From positions 1,139,320 to 1,169,622 of the forward strand of contig NW_003130356.1 in assembly GCF_000003605.2 (NCBI RefSeq): DNA of 30,303 nucleotides, in the 5' to 3' direction. A model generated the notes under the pieces. The model was not told the origin of the DNA and ran no database searches. It saw only the letters and a program-made list of their open reading frames with translations. The stretch's first letter is position 1, and the number at the start of each line of letters is the position of its first letter. This DNA is from Saccoglossus kowalevskii. Lineage: Eukaryota > Hemichordata > Enteropneusta > Harrimaniidae. Made by a program: the position numbers and the translations under genes. Shown here piece after piece: positions 10,617 to 23,045 of this stretch.

Positions 10617-10828
10617 TACTGTAAAGGGGGTAATTATTCACTGGGTTTTAATTTAGCTTATTTCGCTGACTGGAAAAATGCGCTAAATTAAAACACAGTG
10701 AATATGTAAAATTTAGCATAGAACACATTATCTAAATGATAAAACCGTGAATTTAAAACCCACTGAATATGCCTGAAATGGTAAATCAGTGAAATTTAAA
10801 CCCAGTGAAAATTAGTCATTTTACAGTA
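10617..10828 (-). mobile_element. TA-flanked miniature inverted-repeat element, copy 2 (inverted)
   Basis: Begins TA-CTGTAAAGGGGGTAATT and ends CATTTTACAG-TA. Read on the minus strand it follows the 57-267 copy nearly base for base, with only a handful of differences (for example around the centre, where copy 1 has GGTTTCGTGATTTAG). The close match suggests recent activity of a trans-acting TA-targeting transposase. Confidence 0.8.
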
Positions 10829-11364
10829 CATTGTAGTCGTGTCACCTTAGGAATATGGTGATTAGTATGAAGCTAATTAGCATCACACCGGGTGAGTGTA
10901 CTGCGATGGGCGAACCGGATAAATACGCATACTCTGAAAGACATAAATTGAGAAAAGTTACAGATTCTTTTGTAATACATCGATTTGATCACGAACAATG
11001 ATGGATACCTTGCGTAGATTGTCACTGTTTCTGCATTTTTACAGAGCGGTCCTTCCATGCCGTCAGTGTGTCGTGTCACAGTGCCAAAGAGTATGAATCA
11101 TGGAATCAGCACAAAGTATGACCATCTCTACAGTTTTTTTTAAACATTTTTCGATATACTCAGAAACACAATACTAGTATACAAAAGCTGGATTACGCGA
11201 TCGTGGTACAAAGAGACATAATTATTAAAAATCAATAACAATATGGAGAATTCCTAGAGAAATTAAATTATGGGATGTATTATAGAAAGTAAACTAATAA
11301 CACAATCCAGCAGTATATTATATTCCATGAATCGTGCATATACGTGTTGACTATAAGCAACGTA
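10829..11364. other. Stretch left of the last recognised EGF exon
   Basis: No EGF-type Cys pattern is found on the minus strand. One minus frame (10873-11079) contains GMEGPLCKN, which superficially looks like the end of an EGF, but lacks the C-x-C core and has a stop just upstream. Confidence 0.35.
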
Positions 11365-11529
11365 TTGAAGCGGGAGGGGCGTCACCTGCGCACGCGCGGA
11401 AATTGAGTTCCAAGCGATGAAAACAACACATGCTAAAAACGCAAAGACTCGTGGGTAGACGCTTGTTTGTAAACAATGGCACGCTATGGCCATCTGACGC
11501 ATGCGAAGGTGACGACTCTTCCGCTTTAT
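11365..11529 (+). mobile_element. TTAA-type miniature element, copy 2
   Basis: Same family and orientation as 1103-1269: starts AGCGGGAGGGGCGTCACC and ends GTGACGACTCTTCCGCT. The flanking tetramers have drifted (TTGA left, TTAT right). Its right end is only 28 bases from the donor side of the last recognised EGF exon, so it lies in the intron that follows that exon. Shared internal marks are GCTTGTTTGTAAACA and CACGCTATGGCCATC. Confidence 0.75.
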
Positions 11530-11557
11530 TTATCAGAAAAGTGGTATTCATACTTAC

Positions 11558-11671
11558 CGTCTTCGCAGTGAGGACCTGTATACATGTCAGAACATATGCA
11601 CGTGTAGCCAAATGTTTTGTCATAACAAGATCCGCCATTTTGACATGGATCACTAAGGCACTCGTTAATGT
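11558..11671 (-). CDS. EGF exon 25 (EGF 26), last recognised
   Basis: 114 bases, acceptor TTTTTTTGCCAACAG, donor GTAAGTATG. With the split codon it starts [16 protein letters not shown], then [10 protein letters not shown] and [10 protein letters not shown], ending ED. This is the clearest calcium-binding EGF in the row: D-I-N-E at the start and D-x4-Y between third and fourth Cys. O-glucose and O-fucose sites are present. It ends in a normal donor, so at least one more exon must follow to the left. Confidence 0.92.
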
Positions 11672-14600
11672 CTGTTGGCAAAAAAATGAGCAGAGGTTAA
11701 CTTGTGATCGGGAATTGTGTTTCTATTAGATGAAGCACTTCTGTGACGTCTATAAGCCAATTGTTATCGGTATTGAGTATTTGCTCGTCATTTAGAATAT
11801 GATAATTATCTCATTGACGAACGAGTATTGATCAAAACAATTACGACGTTCTGTGAACGAACGAGGTACTGACACAGATTACTAGCTGGCTGTTAGATGT
11901 ACAGTGGAAATGTAGTAGCAGAGCTAGTCCAAACAGCAAAACAACATTAGAGGGCACTGTCGCTAAATGCAATATTATAATACTTATATCAATGAAAAAC
12001 TATACATATTGGGGGGTTGAAAATAAATTTTTCAAAAAGAAGTATTTTTTGTAGAATGTCCTGAATTGTAAAGATTTGATGCTACGAATGTTTTGTTTTT
12101 TTGGAATATTGTTCCAAATTGTGGCACCTGTGTGAAATATTGTAGGCTGCTCAGATGTAGTTTTATCAGTGTTTACATAGAGGTGGAGTTGATGGCGCTG
12201 CCTTGTAAGTACTAGTATACTCGTGCTGATCAATAAATTGGAAATACTTAGATTAGACAGGGTGTATTCATAGATGTTGTCCATTGCCACCTCGGAGGTG
12301 ATATACGCTCGTATGGCATACCCATTTATGTAAATGGCTTACCTGTTTCGCATGCCGTTCCTCCATATCCTTCTCTACAAATACACGAGAATCCCTCCGA
12401 CGTTTCTGCGCAAGTCCCATCATTTTGGCAAGGATTCGAGTCGCATGGTGGAATCAATACAGCTGTAAAAAAATAAGCATAATAGCCTCTACAAATCTTA
12501 CATTTATTTAATATTCAAATATACTTGTTATGATATAGGAGGTTTGAATAATGTGAATGCACAACAGTCAGTCGTCGCGCAGCGCCCATTCGAATTTCGT
12601 GTAACAACGTGTTTTGCACGTCCCATAAGATTCATATCGAACAAGACGGTATCCTGCCTCTAAAGTCTATTTAATGATACCCATCAACATTATACAAATA
12701 CTTACATATTTCACAGTTGGTTCCCCGCCATTCCGGAGAACATTTACATAGATACGTCAACGTTTCGTCGCCAACTGCATGGCAGGCGCCATTATGTTTA
12801 CAGGTATCCGCTGTGCACACTGCTGGATTTGCAACTATTTGGGATATTCAAAATATAGATTTAAATATCATTGGGTTATATACAGCTTTTCAAGTATTGC
12901 ATTCAATAAATTCCATGAATTGGTAAATAGTTAACATATTTTACGTAAATATCATTGGCCTTATATCGTCCATATTTCATGTTCATTGACATCTTTTTAA
13001 ACAGGGATGGCCTGTGACTAATGGGGTGTGTGTTTATTTATGTAAATAAATGTGCAAATAAGTTTGTAAATGGTATACACATTCGAAAACGTTGTAGCCA
13101 AATCTGCATTTGGGAATTCCTATAACCTACACCACTATCAGATGTATTCAGCACAGTCATCAGTCGATAGAGTAATATGTTGTATAATTGTATATTTTCT
13201 TACCGGTTTCGCAGTTCGAGCCTTTGAACCCATCTTGACACACGCACACGTGTTCACCATTTTCCTGCACGTAGCATACGCCCGCGTTCAGACACGTGTT
13301 ACTCACGCACCCAGATGCTGGAAATACGAAGCACGATCGGATAATGAAACTAAAACCCAAAGAGTTCGATCACGATAGACCGAACTGAATCCCATTGAGA
13401 TGTTTAAATGCACAGGAATATATCACGTAATCAACGTTTGAACCCAGTTAAATTCCATAATTGACTTATTATAAGTAAATACGGCAAGCAAATGACACCG
13501 AATAAACGGCAAGGTAAATACTACGTCAAATTATAGTAAACACGTAATGCGTGCGTGACTCGAACCGGCGCTCGCGTCAGGCACGCTGTACATGTTTACT
13601 ACGTAGTATTTCCCCTCCCGTTTATTCGGTGTCATTTGCTTACTTTACATTCTGTCAACAGCAACTATGAGTTTACACAATATACGAATTAACTGATATA
13701 GTTATTGAATAACTTTAAAACAACAAAAATGATAACTTCAGTTAACAGGGAAAAAACTTACCAACATATATATTACAATTAGTTCCACCCCACCCAGTAG
13801 GGCAAGAGCACGTGTACACAGTACCGGTAGTGCCACATGTGCCGCCGTTCATGCACGGATTGCTGCTGCAGGAACTGGTTGGACCATCTGTGACATAGAA
13901 TTGGAAAAGTATATAACAAGAAAATCTGCAGCACACAATACATAGTACAAAATTAGATATATTAAATTTCGCAAAAAAAAATAGTTAGAAATGTTGTCTT
14001 TATACTAACTACAGCGGCTGAAGTTGAATGTTGACAACTGATTATAATGTCAGACGATAGCTGTCCCCGACCACTCAACTGTTTTTCATCTGCCGGCCGA
14101 TTACAGTAACACGTGGGACTGGGTGTAGACGAGAATAAAATAATTCTATAATTCTATAACTCGATTTCGTGTTTTGTTTGTCGATCATTGAGTATTATGT
14201 TCAACAAACGAATGTGTTGGTAAATATGAGTATTTAAATATAATGTTATCGTTTGTTTTTGTTGATCAATTACAGTGTAATTTAAAGTTTACACCGCTGT
14301 GTCGGTCGTTATCAAATCGCAAGTAATATACTATATTCAGTAGTATATATTCAATAAACACAACTCAAACTCCCGTGGACTTACAAATTTCGCAGTGATC
14401 ACCGATCCAGTTCGAGGGACAGTTACAAGTATATACACCAGCGCTGGTTCCAGTTGTACACACACCACCATTCAGACATGGTGACGGAACGCACATGTTC
14501 TGCCCTGAAAGCAATATACAAAAAGCGCAAACAAGGCTTAGACACAGTGGCTAGACATTCCAACTCAATATAGTAGCTCAGGATTCACCATATTGGACAG

Positions 14601-17600
14601 AGATTTGTGAATATTTAACGCATTCAAGTGCACTCGTATTTGTGTGCGATTTAAATTTGTCACTTCAGTTGTTAAAGCTGAGTTGTAAGAACGACAAGTC
14701 GAATCATACCTATGAAACTACCGGCGAACTGGTGGCTTACATACTTATAAGGGAAATCCTTGGTACTTAGAAATGCATAAAACGATACAACATATAACAA
14801 TAGTGTCAGCAGATGCATTTTTTATTGTATGCCCCACATTTTGCGCATGTTCCAAAATATTTCCAACGCGTTTACAGTAGTAGCAAATCTGCCTGTAAGT
14901 AGTCTGGAACCATAACACACGTATGCTGATATGGAATTCATGAAATGCATATCACCACAGTGTGACGTCACACCGAAGTGATAACGTCTACGCATATGAT
15001 AAAATGTTTGACTCACTTGTTTGACAGTTGTCTCCTGTCCACCCAGATTGGCAATCACAGGTGTAGTAGATCCCAAAGTTATTGCACTCCGCAAAATTCA
15101 GACACGGGCTCGACGAGCAAGCATCCATAACTAAAACAATAAAATAAATACGACTTGACCTGATTGTACAGACATGTTTATCGAAAGAAAAGATTTTTAC
15201 ATTATATGTTCACATAGTGGGCCTCGCGTGTAGTTTGTAATTAAGCGTTAAAGACTTATGTACAAAACAATTTTGCACGGAACAGTGTAATAACGAGACG
15301 ATGGCAGTCTGATGTCTGACATGTTTGTGAGCTTGATACGAATCTCTGTTGCATAATGCAGCATCCTTTGAATGGCCATTAACATTAATCAATACAATTT
15401 CAATTTAGTTACAATGCCGATAATCACAATGCCAGAATTGACTATCATTATAAATTTAGCTGCATCAAAATCCTAAACAAATAACAGTTTAACTTCAATA
15501 TTTGTTGGGGATTTATACGATCCAAATCGACGCTCAGTTTTGCCGGATAGTGATTAAGTTCTACAGGGTCCGAAACTCTTAATTCTTTTTCGGTATAATG
15601 ACCCAGTAGACAAAATGGAAAGCTTGTTTCCGGGGTTATGCCATAAACCAACGCCTGACCCAACAGCAACGCCTTCGCACACAGAACTGAGACACAGCTG
15701 ACGTGAATAAATTGACCGATATGCGACACAGTTATATAAACATGTTAGTACAAAAACTTGATTGGCCGTTCTAATACATGTCAGGTTTGATAAAACAAAC
15801 AGTTGGTCAGCTTTGACAACGCGATGTAACCGAATAACCACAATGCATGGATGTATTCAACTTACTGCTTTGACAGTATGTTCCCGTGAAGCCCTGCTGA
15901 CACGTGCATACAATAACGGTGTTTGATACACTGCATGTACCACCATTACTACACGGATTGCTGTTGCATGGGTTCACATCTGAAATAACAATATATATTA
16001 AAACAACGAAAATATAATTTGGATCACTCAGTACTACGATGATAAAAGATGTTCTGCACAGTGATGCTAGAAGGCGTCGCCTCTAAATACGTGCTCCTAC
16101 GACACGTGTGTGCTCGTTAACAAGGACAAGTACACATATGTTGACGTTATTGCTAATTTACACAATATGTACCAATCATATGATATTAGTTAAATATAAA
16201 TTGCAACAATACGACCAAATTATTTTTACTGTTATTATACTGGTAATATTGTGCATACTGTGGTTTTCATCCACGTGTGTCGGGACAAACAGAGCCACTC
16301 ACGGCCACGAACAACATATATATCATAAATATTTCATAACCACTTACATATCTGGCAGTTATATCCGTCGTAGTTGTTCATACATTCACACTGGTGGTAG
16401 CCAAGTAGGTTGATGCATACCCCACCGTTCTGGCATGGGTTACTGGCACACTCGTCTATTTCTGAAATTGTAGTAGCATACCTTATTCGCAAGTGGTCGC
16501 TACGGAAGGCAGGGAACCCCGGGCTACTTATTTTACCCCATGCCCCATAGTATCTACCACCATCGCTTCTACTGTTCGAAATAACTTGGTTAGTGACCGC
16601 AAGGACAACAGAGAATGAAATTGATAAGGAGATACAAACCAGTGTCGTGGTTCATCACTTAATACCAACTAGACCTGGACGGCCAATTTTGAATGAGGTA
16701 CATTAAGTGGTCGTATGTTAATGTTCGTAGAATTAAAATGCGATATGTTATTTGGTGAATGTCGGCAAAAAGCCAGGTAATTTAGCAAAAAGGAAGAGAG
16801 TTAGTAAGTGGTACTACAAGCTTGACAGAGTTGCAGTGCGTGTTGGCTCAAAACCGTATAAACGTATGACCGTTTGTTGTCACTCTATTACAAGTTGTGG
16901 ATTGTATACTACTGGAACATGGGGGCATAAAAACAAAAAAACAAAAATGAATTATTAATATATTTCATGCTGAACAATGCTATAAANNNNNNNNNNNNNN
17001 NNNNNNNNNNNNNNNNNNNNNNNNNNNNNNNNNNNNNNNNNNNNNNNNNNNNNNNNNNNNNNNNNNNNNNNNNNNNNNNNNNNNNNNNNNNNNNNNNNNN
17101 NNNNNNNNNNNNNNNNNNNNNNNNNNNNNNNNNNNNNNNNNNNNNNNNNNNNNNNNNNNNNNNNNNNNNNNNNNNNNNNNNNNNNNNNNNNNNNNNNNNN
17201 NNNNNNNNNNNNNNNNNNNNNNNNNNNNNNNNNNNNNNNNNNNNNNNNNNNNNNNNNNNNNNNNNNNNNNNNNNNNNNNNNNNNNNNNNNNNNNNNNNNN
17301 NNNNNNNNNNNNNNNNNNNNNNNNNNNNNNNNNNNNNNNNNNNNNNNNNNNNNNGAAATGACGGATCATATGTTCAAATTATGTTATACCAGTTAATTAT
17401 CTCACTCAAATGATATTATGGGATACAAGAAATACAATATAGCTTAACTAACACCCGTCACCTCACCCGTACACTTACATTGTTCACAGTTGGTCCCTTG
17501 ATAGTTGGTGGCGCATTGGCAAGTATAGTAACCAATGCGATCTAGACATAACCCGTCATTTTGACACGGAAAACTTGCGCATTCGTTAATCTCTAATAAA

Positions 17601-20600
17601 TTTCAACAATACTGACATTGACAATGGTGAACAGGTGTACTTGGGATGCAAACACACATATACTAAGCTAAAAACAGTAATAATATCATTTCATAAGCAC
17701 GTATCGTAAATTGTTGCTAATTAAATGTACATCCCACTGGTAGAACCGACCGACTGCGTTCTACGTCGCTATCAGACTACTTACTTTCTTTCGCAGATTA
17801 TAACAGTTCAAAATAATTAGCAGGTAAATTAAAGTGAGTTGCCGATTGTAATGACGATAAATATGAACGGATGAGTTTACAGGCTTTACGAGATGGTCTT
17901 GTTTGACTTTGGTCTTCACGAGTACTCACCTGTGAAGCAGTTGAAACCGGAATAACCTTGCAAACAATCACATCGATAACTCGTTGGGAGGTTATTACAC
18001 GTACCACCGTTGTAGCAAGGATTACTGGAGCAGTAGTTGATCTCTGAAAGTCGAGGGATTATTAAAGGTTTGTGAATTTACATTGACATCCAGTTATATA
18101 GTGATCTTCTATAGATTTACAGCATACGTCCTCAGTTAGGAACCACTTGAAACACAACGCTTAACGATATTTTCTTGAATTCTTCATGGCATTTATTTAC
18201 CATATCTTATTTTAGATGAGTTCTGGTCTAAATTACACCATTAGATACATATTCGATGATTATTTTTTTCAAGATGATATCTATACTGTCTCGTTGAACA
18301 GATTTTACTTACTGATTTCACAAAATGTACCCGTATATCCTTGACCGCATACACACTGGAAGAATGTGTTTTGTTGGTTGACACACTGGCCTCCGTTTTG
18401 GCAAGGGTTGCTGTTACACGGATTCAGAACTATGAATTAAAAAAAACTGATAGTTTGAGTGGTGTATGGCAAGTAAAGTGAAAAGTGAACAGACTTATAT
18501 ATCGTCCAATTTAATTGTTATCGACGGACCTCTCCAAAAGCTTGACTTAACGACCACGAAAGTGTATAGTTGTTAGACATATAGTTGTTAGAGTATATAC
18601 TGGCACACTCGTTTTAAGATTGGCGATGGCAGACAAACGATGACAGATAAACTTCATTGCTCGGAATTTGTGAATAGTTGTCTAATGCGAAAGCATGATT
18701 ACCTTCTTCGCACGTGGTTCCTCCGTAATTTGCTAAGCAAATGCATCTGAAATCCGAGATCAAGTTGATGCAAGCTCCGCCATTACGACACGGGAAACTG
18801 TCACACGCGTTCAGTTCTGAAACATGAGCAAAATCAATGAGTACAAACTAAATGATAGATAATTGTGAAACATTAACAGACAGTGTTGCCACTAACCCGT
18901 CACCTACCAAATGCTCCAAAGCCAATCAAACCTTAAAACACCAAATATCGACGAGTTATTTCAGAACACCAATTTCGTTACCTGTCTCGCATCTAGTCCC
19001 GGTGTATCCGTACGAGCAAGAGCACAAGTAATTCCCGGCATCATTGATACACACTGCCCCATTTAAACAGGGACTGGACGTACATGGATTGATTTCTGAT
19101 GGAAGATTCAATAATTTGATGTCGTGATTTTTATATATATCAGTGCAGAAAAAAATACATAGACCATATTACCCATAAGCTATGTAGAATTATTAAAATA
19201 TTCATCTTATTCATTTAGCGTGATTTAGTTACTTAGGGTAAACCACCCTATTTATACCATTATTGATTCAACCCTTAAATAAAACTGAAAGTATACATGA
19301 CGAACGATAAGGTAACCTTTGGCACATGGTAGAAATTGCCTTCCGGGAGTCACCCTATTTTACACATGTAAGATGAATTACCTTTATGAAGTGGGTATTA
19401 TGGAAGTTGATGGAATCGGCCTACAATATAGTGTAGAGCACTGTTTAATTGTCATAATTGACAGCATTTACTTCCAGTTAATTTTGCGGGTAAAACTCTT
19501 GAATCTCTCATAAATGTTCATATTTTTCCTGAAAGTTTCCCTTGATGGAATTACGTTTGGATGTGAACATGTTAAATATCAGGACACACTAAGAATATAC
19601 CATATTCTAGACAGGCAAAAATGTGTTTGGACATACATAATGGTCTTAATCATTGAACCATTCAAATTGATACTGCAAGGCAACAAGTAACAGATTAACA
19701 GTTCAAAACATTCGGCGTGAATGCTACAGGCATGCATACATCGTCACGGTGAATCTGGCATGCACATGCCGTGAATCTTGCATGCATTGACCTTAAATCT
19801 CGCATGCATACGCCGTGAATCTTGCATGCACACGCCGTGAATCTCGCATGCATACGCCGTGAATCTCGCTTGCTTACGGCGCGAATCTCACATGCTTACG
19901 CAGTGAATCTCGCATGCACACGGCCGTGAATCTCACATGCCTGCGCCGCGAATTTCGCATGCACAATCCGTAAATCTCGCGTGCACACGCCGCGAATCTT
20001 GATGCACACGCCGCAAATCTCGCATGATTACGCCGTGAATCTGGCATGCATACGCCGTGAATCTTGCATGCACACACCAGGAATCTCGCATGCTTACGTC
20101 GCGAATCTTACATGCATACGCCGCGAATCTCGCATGCATACGCCGCGAATCTCGCATGCATAGCCATGAATCTTTCATGCACTCTAAGAATACATAGCTA
20201 TACACAAAGCAAAATAACTCCATGCAATACCTGTTTCACAATATGTCCCGGTCCACGAAGACTGGCAGGAACACGTGAACGAATCATAGTTATTCAAACA
20301 CAGACCATTATTCCTACATGGATTGCTATTGCATGGGTTGATTTCTAGAATATTGAACAAACACATGTTATCCGCAAAAAACAGAAATGATTAAACTCAA
20401 ACTATGTACAGATAACAAATGTATAACATTTAGTATTCAATTTCGTTACATGCAGTAACCATTAGATAATAATCTGTTTCATACCTATTAGGCAATTCTG
20501 CCCCGCCCATGCTTGCCCACACTCACACGTGTAGTACGTGATTCCATTGATGCATATCCCACCATTTTTACACGGATTACTCTGGCATGCATTTATTTCT

Positions 20601-23002
20601 GTTTATAGAGAAAAAAACAAACAAATCCTGTTAGATTGGGTTGAACTCGCAATATATGGATGCCACGCGATTGGTGTGTTGATAAGAACGTAGATGTTAT
20701 TTTGATAATAAAATTACACCTTACCTATTTGGCAAAGACTGCCTGTCCAACGCGCCGGGCACCTGCATTCGAATGAAGTCAAACTATTGATACAAGAACC
20801 GCCATTTTGACAGGGACTACTGAGGCATGGATTCACCGCTGATAATAAAGGAACGATTAAGGAGTTATTAGACAATTTGAATATTAAGGTTATTGTCATA
20901 GTTTATTTGTCAATCTTTCAAGATAATGTTTAATTTTGAAAGTTGTCGCACATAATTAAGAATTATTGATGTACGCCAATCAATGCCACGATAGAACCAG
21001 AAAAAAAACGTGCTCCCATTGCATGGCAAAGTTTTTTCATGTGATATGTTGTGTAAATTGGTAAGTAACTTAGTAAGTACACTTTCACATATAAACTAAA
21101 TTTATGAATATGTAGTTCCCATTCGTTCTAAAAAGGTAAAACCATGACGTGTTTTGCGCGGACTGATATACTTAGTTTATGTACATCCAACTTGTACAGT
21201 AATGACCAATTACAATGATCGAGTCTAACAACTTATGGGGTAAGTTGTTCGCTGCCGTATACTTACGCGAATCACAAATAGTACCAGTAAAAGTCGATGG
21301 GCAGCTGCACCGGAACTGTGTGGTCCCGATGTTAAGGCACGTACCACCGTTCAAACACGGGGCACTGTTGCACGGATACACTATCACTTCGCAGTGATGT
21401 CCAGAGTAGCCAGTGAAACAGACACACACGTACCCATCGCCGTCTACTGAACACACTCCGTTCTCACAGGGTGAATTACTACAAGGATGGGTAGGACCTA
21501 GGTACAAATATGTAGCGAGTTAACATGCGTCGACTGTATGGAAAGTTTGGATAATATACACCCATCGTCTTATCTTATTTCGTCATTCTCGTGTGTCAGA
21601 ATAAAATCTTACATATTCGTATTTTCAGAAAAAAGATTAAACAATTAAAAAGCCAAAAACACGTGATACGTGAAATACGTTTACAGGAAATTTGATCGAG
21701 TTACCACGTGACGAAGTACATCATACACCTTAAAGCGGGAGGGTCGTCATCTGCGCACGCACGAGAATTGAGTCCCAAGCGATTATAACAACACACGCTA
21801 AGAACGCAAAGGCTCATGGGTAGGCGCTTGTTTGTAAACAATGACACGCTATGGCCACCCGACGCATGCGTAGGTGACGACCCCCTACGCTTCAACAACT
21901 GGGAGTCGAAATAAGATAAAACTATTTAAATACTAATCGAGTGTGCACTCTACTTTAGCGCGAGCTTTAACATAAATTATAAACAATAGATTTAGGACAT
22001 CCATTACAAGCAACCATTGAGCAAGCTAAATTTAAAAAAAAGGAGAACTTATAAAAAGAAATAGCAATTAGTGAAGGTAGTATACGTAATATTGACCCGT
22101 AATTGATTACATTAATGGAGGTGAAATAAGTCACAATTTACATAATCATACGCAGGTGGCGATACGCGACAAATGTGCATTTATATAGCATCGTCTGCTA
22201 CACATTAGCGAATACTGAAAAATAAACGTAGTTATTATTATTCCAGCAGGTTTTCCGAAATACAATTTCATTTAAATCGTACTTGTGACATGCGTAGTTT
22301 GTCACCGCCACAAAGAAGTAGATAAAAAGTTTGAGATGGGTCATTATATAAAGCGTTTATATTTATATTATAGTCAACGCTTCAAACTTAAACAGAGTTC
22401 GTTTATATTCCATGTGCTGATCGAGTCTAAAATGTATTAATATGAATTGCCGTTTCTTTAGCAAACTCTATTTTACAGAAATAATGACCAACCCCAGACT
22501 GCCCACAAAACGCACGTGCACTAGTGGATGTTTGTTTCTAAAGGTAGAACACCAAAGTGAAACAAAACAGGTAAATAATGGTCCTTCACCATATTACCAA
22601 ATAGGCCATATAATTATTAAACCTACTAATTTCACATCGTTGGCCGACAAAATCCCCAGCACATACGCAAACAAAGCCGGAGTGCTGTTGTTCCGCAAAA
22701 CACATGCCTCCATTCCGGCATGGATTGCTGCTACACGGGTTATTCGTCCCTGTAAGATCAATCATCATGGCAATGTCACGTTGTCGCCACATTACCGTAC
22801 AAACATATTGACATTACGTAATAGCAATGCCAAGATACTGAAGTGTTATTTTCGATTCTCGTAGTATACATTAGTATCAGTATGGCACATCGATGACACA
22901 GATACAACTCAATGCAAATGAAACAAATGGGTGAAATGTGATATTTTTATAAAAAAATTAATGAAATTAATTCCAGTAATGCAACATTTGAATCACTGCT
23001 AC

Positions 23003-23045
<43 letters not shown>

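Noticed and set aside
10873-11079. Possible EGF remnant (GMEGPLCKN) on the minus strand
   Set aside because: Only one relevant Cys is present, there is no C-x-C, and a stop lies directly upstream.
16967-17413. Long open frames made of X residues
   Set aside because: They cross the run of N and carry no information.
19874-20348. Several overlapping long open frames on both strands
   Set aside because: They are translations of the 22-bp minisatellite and of the reverse strand of EGF exon 11.
22442-22864. 140-codon plus-strand open frame
   Set aside because: It runs antisense across EGF exon 7, whose six-Cys domain and splice sites on the minus strand explain the sequence.
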